A stretch of DNA of 34,958 nucleotides from Planctomycetaceae bacterium (GCA_016795145.1 JAEUII010000151.1:1-34958), one strand, 5' to 3'; positions 19,108 to 26,293 are shown, numbered from the stretch's first letter. Notes: generated from the letters alone by a model not told the origin. Program-made: numbers and translations.

Positions 19108-19131
19108 AGCGATTGAGGACAATCGCTCTAC
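19108..19131 (-). repeat. REP-like hairpin (GCGATTG stem)
   Basis: AGCGATTG (19108-19115), loop AGGA, CAATCGCT (19120-19127), then CTAC. On the minus strand it reads GTAG followed by the palindrome, the layout of REP elements recognised by RAYT transposases. The 19064-19087 segment is a decayed second copy overlapping the cmoB stop. Confidence 0.75.
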
Positions 19132-19136
19132 CATGG

Positions 19137-19158
19137 GTAGCACAGGCGAAGCCTGTGC
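19137..19158 (+). repeat. REP-like hairpin (CACAGGC stem)
   Basis: GTAG at 19137-19140 leads into GCACAGGC, loop GAA, GCCTGTGC (19140-19158), an 8-bp perfect stem. The reverse-orientation twin lies at 22978-22999. Confidence 0.75.
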
Positions 19159-19650
19159 CGCTTCGCGGCCGGAAGCCGAAGTGACCGCATGGTAAATCCA
19201 GTGCATGCCGTTCCGGCAATTCCGCATCCTGGCATCGGCTTCCGGGCCAAGGGCCCACAAGTTTACATAGCCTGGGCCATCGGCCCAGGTCGTTGATCCC
19301 GAATGTTTCCCAAGGCCCAATCGGGCCGACCGTTTGCAATGATCATAAACGACCGGCCCTTCAGGCCTGCGTCGATTGGTGACGACTTTTCCTGGGCCGA
19401 TGGCCCAGGCTAGGTAAACGAATGGCCCGTTGGGCCGAAAGCACAGACTGCGACGTCACATTCTTTTGAGGACGAGAGCAACATGAAAAAACGAAGCACA
19501 GATTCCTGCGGCTCATTCGCGTGAATTCGCGTCCATTCGCGGTTCAAACTCTGCGATTTCAGTCGAGCACGTTCCGGCAATACCGCATCCTGGCATCAGC
19601 TTCCGGCGCCTGCGGCACACGCACTTCGTACGTGCTACCCAAAGACGCAA

Positions 19651-21177
19651 CTACGGCAATTTCACCAGCCCGTAATGCCATAACACCCCGAGCGTCAGCG
19701 CCACGCATGCCACGAGTGCGGCAACACACGCGATAATCATGCCCCAGCGTCGGCGCGGTCTGGGAAGTGCAATGGCCACGGTGCCCGTGATACCGGAATC
19801 CACATCAGCCGCTTCGTCGATCGACGAATCCGGGGTGTGCACCATTCCTTCGCTTTGCAGCTCCCGAATGGTCGACAGCAGGCGAGCACTTCGGTCATCA
19901 GCCGTGAACGTGCTGCTGGATTCGACAGCGACGGCAAGCTGGGTCAGGAAAGAATCGAAATTGCCCGCCCCAAGTCTCTGAATCAGATCGGCTGCAGACG
20001 GAGACGAATCATCGCGCGCTGTCGGATGCGTGTCAGCTCGCATGCGAGCAACAGCGATCGGAAGCGGGCTATCGGTTGCACGTGAAGATGCCTGGCCGGC
20101 ATGCTGCAGAACTCGAGGGCGCTCATCCAGTTGCGACTCGTTCTTTGTGTCTTCAAGAAACTGACTGAGCAACTGCGTCACTTCCGCAGCCGAACCAATT
20201 CGCTGTTCACGATCCTTCGTCATCATGCGCCGAAGGATTTCGAGCAGCGATTCGGGAACGTCATCACGAAACGCAGTCACCGCATCAGGCGTCTTTGTCT
20301 GATGGGCCACCAGGCGCTGGATCAACGTTCCTTCGGTAAATGGCGGACGACCGGTCAGAAGAAAATAGAGCGAACAACCAAGCGCGTAGATGTCGGCTCT
20401 GGCATCGACTGTGTGACTGTCCGCGGCCTGTTCGGGTGCGAGATAGTCGGCCGTCCCGAGGACTCGTTCGTTATGTTCCCGAGTCAGATTCTCGTCACTG
20501 TCAAAATCCTGCGCGAGTCCGAGGTCAAGGATTCGAAGAGAACCGTCGTCACTGAGAAACAGATTGCCCGGCTTGATGTCACGATGAACCAGACCATTCT
20601 GATGAGCATACTCGAGTCCTGTCGCAGCCTGCTGAATCAACATGACAGCACGGCGAACGGGCATGGCACCTTCCTGAGTCACGATCTCGAACAGATCGCG
20701 GCCTGTCAGAAGCTCCATCGCCATGAAGTGAACAGGGTCTTTTCCATCCGTCTCTTCAAAGACACCGTGGACCTTCACGATGTTTGGATGCTGCAGACGC
20801 TGAGCAATCGCTGCTTCGCGTTTGAATCGAGGAAGATATGAAGCCTGAGTTGTTCGGCTGGGCGGCAGAACCTTCAGCGCATGAACATCACCAGTGGTAC
20901 GATGGCGAGCTGCATAGATGCTGCTCATTCCGCCCCGAGCAATCTTCTGAAGCAGCGTGTAATGCCCGAGGAAGAAACCTCGGTGTTTGGCCTGAAGAAG
21001 CTTCTCCGACTGCCAGGCCGTCAGGATGCCTCGCTTTTGAAGCCATTCACAGATGTCAGACGCCGACGTTTTTCCGTCAGTGAATCGCTTCCGAACGGCT
21101 CGCAACTGATCCTCATTCAGCAGACCACTTTGGGCCAGCATCTGCAGGAATGAGGATGGTGAAAGCTGAAGCGACAT
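19651..21177 (-). CDS. Membrane-anchored Hanks-type Ser/Thr protein kinase
   Basis: A 508-residue kinase. Residues about 1-68 form a small helical domain ending in ILTAWQSEKLLQAKHRGFFLG, a segment common before planctomycete kinase domains. The catalytic domain spans about 73-345: glycine loop IARGGMSSIYAA, ATP-binding Lys102 (ALKV), catalytic loop HRDIKPGN (Asp200), DLG at 218-220 for DFG, and APEQ at 247-250. It should be active. A disordered linker with many Ser/Asp follows, then one hydrophobic helix near residues 481-503 close to the C-terminus (MIIACVAALVACVALTLGVL) and a tiny tail, so the kinase faces the cytoplasm. The stop is 10 nt from a large repeat block. Substrates are unknown. 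RBS weak. Confidence 0.95.
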   Translation of the reverse strand: MSLQLSPSSFLQMLAQSGLLNEDQLRAVRKRFTDGKTSASDICEWLQKRGILTAWQSEKLLQAKHRGFFLGHYTLLQKIARGGMSSIYAARHRTTGDVHALKVLPPSRTTQASYLPRFKREAAIAQRLQHPNIVKVHGVFEETDGKDPVHFMAMELLTGRDLFEIVTQEGAMPVRRAVMLIQQAATGLEYAHQNGLVHRDIKPGNLFLSDDGSLRILDLGLAQDFDSDENLTREHNERVLGTADYLAPEQAADSHTVDARADIYALGCSLYFLLTGRPPFTEGTLIQRLVAHQTKTPDAVTAFRDDVPESLLEILRRMMTKDREQRIGSAAEVTQLLSQFLEDTKNESQLDERPRVLQHAGQASSRATDSPLPIAVARMRADTHPTARDDSSPSAADLIQRLGAGNFDSFLTQLAVAVESSSTFTADDRSARLLSTIRELQSEGMVHTPDSSIDEAADVDSGITGTVAIALPRPRRRWGMIIACVAALVACVALTLGVLWHYGLVKLP

Positions 21178-21489
21178 GGTGAACTGCGCGAGATACTCTT
21201 GGTGAATGGTATATGAGCAGAATCCTGGGCCTGAAGGGAAATCCCGCGTCCCCTGCGGGTAGTCGACGCCACAGAAACTGATATGCTCAGACGCGTGACG
21301 AAACAGGACACATGTTCCGGTATGCTCGCACTGAATTCTTCTTCGAGCAAACCGAAAATCCCCTCGGGCTGCCTGGTTTTGCCCGGGAATTCCGTTTTAG
21401 TGGTTATCACTGGATCATTCGCACCTGTTTTGGTCGGGATTGTGCATCAACTGGAGTCAGCATCTGGACGGGAACGCAGGATCATTCCA

Positions 21490-22026
21490 ATGAACGCACG
21501 GGAAGCAGAATTGCAGGATAAGGTTCAGGCCTGGCTTGGAACCGGCATGATGATCCTCGCATCATTGTTTGCCGTTCTGATCTTCTGCGATCGCACGGAC
21601 ATGCCGTTGTTCAACATGCCGTCGATGTGGTTCAAAAGCCGCGGCGTGCATCTTGTGTTGTGTGGTTCGATGTTTCTGATGGCGGCATTCCTGCTGAAGT
21701 CACCCGGTGCTCCTCGTGATGAACGCAACGGCCGTCCGCTGTTTCGGTCGTGCCGCTTTTATACTCGCGAAAACTGTCACCTGTGTGACGATGCGCTCGG
21801 CATCCTGACTCAGTTTCAGGACGCACTGCCAACGATTGAGATCATTGATATCGACGAGGATGCTCAGCTGGTTCGTCAGTTTGGTGAATCTGTTCCGGTC
21901 GTTGAAATCGATGGCCGCGTTCGATTCCGCGGGGCGGTCAATCCGAAGTTGCTTCAGCGGTTGATTGATGCTGCGGAGCTGCGTGAAGAACAGCCCGAGC
22001 AGACAGGAACTCTGGCCAGCGCTTGA
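21490..22026 (+). CDS. Membrane protein with C-terminal glutaredoxin-like (DUF836) domain
   Basis: From ATG 21490 (AGGA at 21478-21481) it is 178 residues; the frame is open upstream to an ATG at 21283, but that extension overlaps the divergent kinase promoter region and looks non-coding. Two hydrophobic segments (about residues 17-33 and 52-69) are followed by a thioredoxin-fold domain: RFYTRENCHLCDDAL with a CHLC redox motif (96-99), then IEIIDIDED, and a cis-proline loop ESVPVVEIDG (about 133-142). The CxxC pair supports a thiol-disulfide role. Which side of the membrane the domain faces is unclear. It is divergent from the kinase gene, and both lie between the two inverted repeat blocks. 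Confidence 0.85.
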   Translation: MNAREAELQDKVQAWLGTGMMILASLFAVLIFCDRTDMPLFNMPSMWFKSRGVHLVLCGSMFLMAAFLLKSPGAPRDERNGRPLFRSCRFYTRENCHLCDDALGILTQFQDALPTIEIIDIDEDAQLVRQFGESVPVVEIDGRVRFRGAVNPKLLQRLIDAAELREEQPEQTGTLASA

Positions 22027-22064
22027 ACGGGACGGCGTCGATTGGCAGCATCGATGCCACGCCA

Positions 22065-22478
22065 CGGGTAGCACGTACGAAGTGCGTGTGCCGCAGGCGC
22101 CGGAAGCCGATGCCATGATGCTGTATTGCCGCAACGTGCTCGACTGAAATCGCAGAGTTTGAACCGCGAATGGACGCGAATTCGCGCGAATGAGTCGCAG
22201 GAATCTGAGCGTCGTTTTTCATGTTGCGCTCGTCCTCAAAAGAATGTGACGTCGCAGTCTATGGTTCCGGCCCAACGGGCCATTCGTTTGCCTAGCCTGG
22301 GCCATCGGCCCAGGAAAATCGTCACCGATCCACACAGGCCTGAAGGGCCGGTCGTTTGCGATCCTGACAAACGGTCGGCCCGATTGGGCCTTTGGGAATA
22401 TTCGGGATCAACGACCTGGGCCGATGGCCCAGGCTATGTAAACGTGTGGGCCCTTGGCCCGGAAGCCGAAGCAAACAA
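22065..22478 (+). repeat. Composite palindromic repeat, right copy 1 (plus orientation)
   Basis: Starts with GTAG (22068-22071) and an imperfect GCACGTAC hairpin, then a segment with GAACCGCGAATGGACGCG, GGCCC/GGGCC palindromes, CCTGGGCC-ATC-GGCCCAGG (22296-22314) and CCTGGGCC-GAT-GGCCCAGG (22415-22433). It is the inverted counterpart of 19235-19640. It keeps two direct GTCGCAG copies at 22194-22200 and 22251-22257. Confidence 0.9.
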
Positions 22479-22488
22479 CCGAATCGCA

Positions 22489-22512
22489 AACGACTGAGGA
22501 CAGTCGTTCTAC
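22489..22512 (-). repeat. REP-like hairpin (CGACTG stem)
   Basis: AACGACTG (22489-22496), loop AGGA, CAGTCGTT (22501-22508), then CTAC. It sits at the junction of the two composite copies. Confidence 0.8.
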
Positions 22513-22516
22513 ACTT

Positions 22517-22827
22517 TGGGTAGCACGTACGCAGTGCGTGTGCCGCAGGCGCCGGAAGCTGATGCCAGGATGCGGTATTGCCGGAACGTGCTCGACTGAA
22601 ATCGCAGAGTTTGAACCGCGAATGGACGCGAATTCGCGCGAATGAGTCGCAGTCTGTGGTTCCGGCCCAACGGGCCATTCGTTTATCGAGCCTGGGCCAT
22701 CGGCGCCATCGGCCCAGGAAAGGTCGTCACCGACCCACAAAGGCCTGAAGGGCCGATCGTTTACGATCATCACAAGCGGGCGGCCCGATTGGGCCTTTGG
22801 CCCGAGAGCCGATGCAAACGAAACGCA
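22517..22827 (+). repeat. Composite palindromic repeat, right copy 2 (shortened)
   Basis: Direct repeat of 22065-22478. Relative to copy 1 it lacks the 57 bases between the two GTCGCAG copies, keeping a single one at 22646-22652. The CCTGGGCC palindrome at 22691-22718 has an expanded loop from a short CATCGGCGC-type duplication. The downstream GAT-type palindrome is missing. Confidence 0.88.
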
Positions 22828-22851
22828 AACGGCTGAGGACAGCCGTTCTAC
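22828..22851 (-). repeat. REP-like hairpin (CGGCTG stem)
   Basis: AACGGCTG (22828-22835), loop AGGA, CAGCCGTT (22840-22847), then CTAC. Compared with the copy at 22489 one base pair changed on both arms, so pairing is kept. Confidence 0.8.
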
Positions 22852-22858
22852 AATGTGT

Positions 22859-23004
22859 GTAGCACGTACGAAGTGCGTGTGCCGCAGGCGCCGGAAGCCG
22901 ATGCCAGGATGCGGTATTGCCGGAATGCCATGCACGGGAACCACCACGCGTTCGCTCTGGCTTCCGGCCGCGAAACGGCACAGGCTTCGCCTGTGCTACC
23001 CAGA
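22859..23004 (+). repeat. Partial composite repeat (third copy start and CACAGGC hairpin)
   Basis: Begins with GTAG (22859-22862) and the GCACGTAC hairpin as in copies 1 and 2. It then switches to the segment seen in reverse at 19159-19234 and ends with the hairpin GCACAGGC-TTC-GCCTGTGC (22978-22996) followed by TAC. Confidence 0.8.
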
Positions 23005-23028
23005 GTAGAGCGATTGTCCTCAATCGCT
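23005..23028 (+). repeat. REP-like hairpin (GCGATTG stem, plus orientation)
   Basis: GTAG (23005-23008), AGCGATTG, loop TCCT, CAATCGCT (23021-23028). It is the exact opposite-strand twin of 19108-19131. Confidence 0.8.
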
Positions 23029-23048
23029 TTTCAAACAAACGAATCGCA

Positions 23049-23072
23049 AACGACTGAGGACAGTCGTTTTAC
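23049..23072 (-). repeat. REP-like hairpin (CGACTG stem)
   Basis: AACGACTG (23049-23056), loop AGGA, CAGTCGTT (23061-23068), then TTAC instead of CTAC. It is the last repeat before the regulator's leader. Confidence 0.75.
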
Positions 23073-23216
23073 AATCTGCGGCAGGAAGTGCATGTGCGGC
23101 GGCGATCATCGGCAAAAACTGCCGTGACAGAAGAGGCCAAAGAGGCCTAAAGACTTGTTTCCAGCACTTTCTTTGAAAAGCGGAAAAGTTTTGTGCAGAA
23201 ACGTTGAGAACACGTG

Positions 23217-23246
23217 TTGACTCATTTGACCGACCGGCGATATCAC
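23217..23246 (+). promoter_or_regulatory. Candidate sigma70-type promoter for the degenerate NtrC-like gene
   Basis: TTGACT (23217-23222) is 5/6 of the -35 consensus and TATCAC (23241-23246) 4/6 of the -10, with an 18-nt spacer. Transcription would begin near 23253 and leave a leader of about 210 nt. Other promoters cannot be excluded. Confidence 0.35.
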
Positions 23247-23252
23247 TCGGCC

Positions 23253-23461
23253 TCTCAATTCGGATTCACCTCCTGAATCCAAAGTCCTCCTGTCACTAGC
23301 TCCTCTCTCCATCCGGAGTTCTTCCGGAACACTGAATCCCGTTTCACTCACTGATCAGCTCGCCATTTCTCAGATGTCGTGTCGTTCATGGTTTGAAGCA
23401 ATTCAGCCCTTCTCGTTGCTCTCCTCTCCGTCTCTCCCTCAGCTCTCAGATCGAGGAAATC
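23253..23461 (+). promoter_or_regulatory. Pyrimidine-rich 5' leader with hairpin and anti-SD-like tracts
   Basis: The putative leader has GGATTCA-CCTCC-TGAATCC (23262-23280), a 7-bp stem displaying CCTCC in its loop, and several further CCTCCT/CTCCTCT tracts up to 23450. These are complementary to the gene's own GAGGA at 23453-23457. The gene-free 23073-23252 holds nothing else recognisable. Confidence 0.4.
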
Positions 23462-24961
23462 ATGAACGAGTTCCCGCACGGTGCTCATCATGAGCCGCAT
23501 ATTCTGCGGTTCCCGCAACCCACAGCGACACCGCCTGCCGACAACCGGACGGCCGCTCCGGAAGCGGAAGCTCCCAGTCGTACAGTCCTGGTCTTTTCTC
23601 CGCGACCAGGTGCTCGCCAGCTGCTTGCCGACGATGTTCGCAAGCGTGGCATGCAGGTGTGTGAAACTGATAGTCCAGATGCAATGCTGTTTCATCTGAG
23701 CCGTCAGGAATTCTGCTGCTGCATTATCGATGACGCCGATCAGGTGTCACGAATTCAGGAAGTCAACGCAGCCATCCGAAGCCACAGCAAAGCGGCTCAG
23801 GTGATCTGCATCGTCGGTGAAGATTCACGCTGGGGTCGCGAAACAGTTCCGACCTTCGAGTGTGATGTCATCGAACGACCATACTCAGCTTCACGATTCG
23901 GTGCCGCACTGCTGAATGCACTGCGACGCGGCGAACTGGTTCGTGAAAACGAAAAGCTGCGACGTCAGCTGCTGAATCGAAATCTGATGGATCTGGTTGG
24001 CAGCACGCCGGCCATGCAGTCTCTGCGAGAATCCATCCGAATCGCAGCAGACGATGATCGAACTGTTCTGGTTCGAGGCGAGCCAGGCAGCGGAACAACT
24101 CTGATTGCCGAAGGTCTGCATCGCTGCAGCCGTCGAGCAGGGAAGCCATTCCTTCGCATCGACTGCAGTCTGCACTCCGTCGAAACACTCGAACACCAGC
24201 TGTTCGGTGACGGGACTCCTGATGGATTCCCGGGCTATCTGAAGATGGGTGATGGCGGTTCGATCCTGCTCGACAATGTCGACACGGTGGCACTGCCATT
24301 CCAGAAGCGACTATCACAGTTGCTTGAACAGCGAGCAGCTGCCGTTCTTCACGGAACTCAGGACGGACCCAACATTCGGTTCATCGCGGCAACGCACGGT
24401 GATCTGAATCGTCTGGCCATGGAAGGCCGGTTCCGTGATGACCTGCTGCAGCACCTGAGCGGCATTACTCTGCAGTCTCCTCCGCTGCGAGTTCGCACGA
24501 ACGACATTCCTCTGCTGGTGGAACACTTCATCAGCCAGATTTCTCTGAAGGAAGGTCGTCCGCCTCGTCAGATCTCTGCGGAAGCCCTGCGAGTCCTGGA
24601 ATCTCATCCATGGCCGGGTAACGTCCGCGAACTTCAGAACGTTGTGGAACGATGCTGCACGGTCGATGTCACTGAGAGCATTTCTCCGGATGACCTTCGC
24701 CCATGGCTGCAGAACGATGCCATCGAAGACGGTGCGGAATGCGTCGGCATGACGCTGGCCGAAATGGAACGCAAGCTGATTGAATCAACGTTTGCCCGAT
24801 GCAACGGCAACCGTGAGAAGACAGCTCAGATCCTGCAGATCGGACTTCGAACACTGTCAGGCAAGCTCAGAGAGTACGGCTATCCTCCACGAGGCGGCCC
24901 GGGTTCAAACATCAAGCGTCCTGTGATCGCCACCTTCGGCGGCGAACGCAAAGCGGCGTAA
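23462..24961 (+). CDS. NtrC-type (sigma54 activator-like) regulator with degenerate receiver and ATPase motifs
   Basis: A 499-residue protein with the order receiver-AAA+-Fis HTH. The receiver-like part (about 40-155) lacks the usual N-terminal acidic pair (VLVFSPRPG) and its conserved Lys (ERPYS). The AAA+ part (about 178-400) aligns with NtrC, from DLVGSTPAMQ to HPWPGNVRELQNVVERC. But the Walker A site is GEPGSGTT (206-213) with Thr212 for Lys, Walker B is GGSILLDNVD with Asn272 for Glu, and the GAFTGA loop is absent, replaced by a shorter GDGTPDGFPGY. The C-terminal HTH (LAEMERKLIESTFARC to LSGKLREYGY) looks intact. So it should bind DNA but probably cannot hydrolyse ATP or open sigma54 promoters. 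ATG 23462 has GAGGA at 23453-23457. Confidence 0.92.
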   Translation: MNEFPHGAHHEPHILRFPQPTATPPADNRTAAPEAEAPSRTVLVFSPRPGARQLLADDVRKRGMQVCETDSPDAMLFHLSRQEFCCCIIDDADQVSRIQEVNAAIRSHSKAAQVICIVGEDSRWGRETVPTFECDVIERPYSASRFGAALLNALRRGELVRENEKLRRQLLNRNLMDLVGSTPAMQSLRESIRIAADDDRTVLVRGEPGSGTTLIAEGLHRCSRRAGKPFLRIDCSLHSVETLEHQLFGDGTPDGFPGYLKMGDGGSILLDNVDTVALPFQKRLSQLLEQRAAAVLHGTQDGPNIRFIAATHGDLNRLAMEGRFRDDLLQHLSGITLQSPPLRVRTNDIPLLVEHFISQISLKEGRPPRQISAEALRVLESHPWPGNVRELQNVVERCCTVDVTESISPDDLRPWLQNDAIEDGAECVGMTLAEMERKLIESTFARCNGNREKTAQILQIGLRTLSGKLREYGYPPRGGPGSNIKRPVIATFGGERKAA

Positions 24962-25016
24962 CGATACGGAGCCTCTGGCTCCCGACACTGAAAGCAAAGA
25001 CCTCTCCCTCCTCCAG

Positions 25017-25052
25017 AAAAGGGCGAGCTTTCCCCCGGAAGCTCGCCCTTTT
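25017..25052 (+). terminator. Strong hairpin terminator after the regulator gene
   Basis: AAAAGGGCGAGCTT (25017-25030) pairs perfectly with AAGCTCGCCCTTTT (25039-25052) over an 8-nt loop; it ends in a T run and begins with an A run, so it may work in both directions. A smaller GGAGCC-TCT-GGCTCC hairpin precedes it near 24968-24982. Confidence 0.9.
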
Positions 25053-25109
25053 CGTTTGTACCGACAGTTTTCCCCAGCGCACCATCACTGAGCGTCACGG
25101 AGTCATGGC

Positions 25110-25985
25110 ATGTCACTGATCACACAGCCGGCAAGGATATTTCTGTTCTTCACGCTGCTGACTGCAGTCTGCCAGGCACAGGAATCAGCATCGACGAGCG
25201 AAATACGAACGTCGCCGGATCGCTACGCGGGCCTGCGAAAGCCTGACAAAGCAAACTACCAGGTTGAGGTGCGCTTCTTATCGGTCACCGAGCGACTCTA
25301 TGACTTACTGAAGGAATCCGCTTCCGTCTGTGAACCGCCAAAGAACGATCGCGGGCCTTTTGATGGCTGGCAACAGCTGGAACCTGGCCAGACGGGTGTG
25401 GTTCAAGCGTCGAGCGTAAGCAATCCACAATCGGAGTTTCAGCTCGCAATGCTGAGCGACGAACAAATGTTCCAGCTGATTCAGTCGGTTCAGGGCGATA
25501 CTCGATCCAATATCATGATGGCCCCCAGGCTTCTGCTGCCCGCCGGAGAAACGGGCTCCGTCAGTGATTTAAGCGGGGTTCGCTGTCAGAAGAAGAGTCG
25601 AACCGGACAACATGAAATTGTCGAAGTCAAAGAAGGGACTGAGATCTCCGTCCGCGTCACGCCCCTCGATCAGGCCAGCGCGCAGGTTGATGTGGCACTG
25701 GATCTCCATGAGATTCTGAATCGTGAAGACGTCGATGTGCTGGACTCGGGAGTTCTCAGCCGAGTTCCCAAATACCAAACAACATCCACCGGCTGTTCCG
25801 GAATCGTGAAGACCGATGACAAAAGAACTCAGTCGCTCGTCCTGTTTCCCGCGGAATTCCCGATAGCAGACGAACCTGAAGAATCATCGATCCAAAAGGT
25901 CTCGCAAAAGATTGGACTGAAGCGACCTGAGGCAGATCGAACGGTTCTTGTGCTGTGCGTCACGGTTGTTCGCACACCTCAATAG
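25110..25985 (+). CDS. Secreted secretin-like protein (no N-terminal secretin domains)
   Basis: Exported protein of 291 residues with a signal peptide (about residues 1-23, FLFFTLLTAVCQAQ). The middle region resembles the beta-rich part of type II/III secretins: LSDEQMFQLIQSVQGD, SNIMMAPRLLLPAGETGSVSD (the N-x-x-APRxxxxxG stretch), GTEISVRVTPLD, then a final LVLCVTVVRTP strand. Such stand-alone secretin-like proteins occur in planctomycetes. The usual N0/N1 domains are missing and the protein is too short to form a full gated channel by itself, so a partner or a non-channel role is possible. Start ATG 25110 has CGGAG at 25098-25102. It stands between two terminators and is probably monocistronic. 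The family assignment is from motif similarity only. Confidence 0.65.
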   Translation: MSLITQPARIFLFFTLLTAVCQAQESASTSEIRTSPDRYAGLRKPDKANYQVEVRFLSVTERLYDLLKESASVCEPPKNDRGPFDGWQQLEPGQTGVVQASSVSNPQSEFQLAMLSDEQMFQLIQSVQGDTRSNIMMAPRLLLPAGETGSVSDLSGVRCQKKSRTGQHEIVEVKEGTEISVRVTPLDQASAQVDVALDLHEILNREDVDVLDSGVLSRVPKYQTTSTGCSGIVKTDDKRTQSLVLFPAEFPIADEPEESSIQKVSQKIGLKRPEADRTVLVLCVTVVRTPQ

Positions 25986-26023
25986 CCAACGGCAAAACGA
26001 CCTAAGCTGGGCTCAAAAAAACA

Positions 26024-26047
26024 AAGGCCGGCAAAACTGCCGGCCTT
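26024..26047 (-). terminator. Bidirectional terminator between convergent genes
   Basis: AAGGCCGGCA (26024-26033) pairs perfectly with TGCCGGCCTT (26038-26047) over AAAC. On the minus strand it is followed by a T-rich run (complement of the A run at 26015-26025), so it best serves the small lipoprotein gene; it may also end the secretin-like transcript. Confidence 0.85.
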
Positions 26048-26086
26048 CTGCGTACTGTTTTCGACTCGCACCGCGAATCGCGAATG

Positions 26087-26293
26087 TTACTTGCCAGTCT
26101 TCTTTGCGGAGTCCTTCGACTGGTTCATCGCATCGTCCATTTTGCTCGCGTCCATTGTTTCCGGGATTGCTGGTGAAGCCTGGCCGCCTGGTGTCTTGTC
26201 TTCTGTGTGACCAGTTGACTCACCACCGCCGCATCCGGCCACTGTCAACGCAAACAACCCTGCAAGAAACAACTGTGAATGAAGTCGAGACAC
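26087..26293 (-). CDS. Very small lipoprotein (68 aa)
   Basis: A GTG-started 68-residue precursor. The signal peptide LFLAGLFALTVAGC ends in a good lipobox (TVAGC, Cys at residue 21), followed by GGGES and a polar tail rich in Lys, Asp, Ser and Met with no domain. GGGAAGG about 8 nt before the start supports translation. It probably sits on a membrane facing the periplasm; function unknown. It is divergent from the TPR gene and ends at the bidirectional terminator. Confidence 0.8.
   Translation of the reverse strand: MSRLHSQLFLAGLFALTVAGCGGGESTGHTEDKTPGGQASPAIPETMDASKMDDAMNQSKDSAKKTGK

Larger units (their letters stand above)
19064..19640 (-). repeat. Composite palindromic repeat block, left copy (minus orientation)
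   Basis: Non-coding mosaic between cmoB and the kinase gene. Its reverse complement over about 19235-19640 matches 22065-22478 nearly base for base, and its part at 19108-19234 matches (reverse complement) about 22897-23028. Inside are hairpins such as CCTGGGCC-ATC-GGCCCAGG (19271-19289) and CCTGGGCC-GAT-GGCCCAGG (19391-19409), a GGCCC/GGGCC palindrome, a stretch of GAATTCGCG-like repeats (about 19520-19550), and GTAG-flanked hairpins at both ends. ORFs through it are translations of the palindromes, not genes. Confidence 0.9.

Noticed and set aside
21283..21489. Upstream extension of the CHLC membrane protein from ATG 21283
   Set aside because: The 69 extra residues are Ser/Lys/Arg-rich without a fold and overlap the divergent kinase's promoter region; ATG 21490 has a good AGGA and directly precedes the helical region.
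19064..23072. CRISPR array
   Set aside because: The repeats are palindromes in both orientations with irregular spacing and no unique, evenly sized spacers or cas genes.
22126..23127. Several ORFs of 60-180 codons on both strands across the repeat block
   Set aside because: Their peptides are translations of the palindromic repeats (recurring WADGPGYVN, WALGPEA-like strings on both strands). No signal, RBS or domain supports them.
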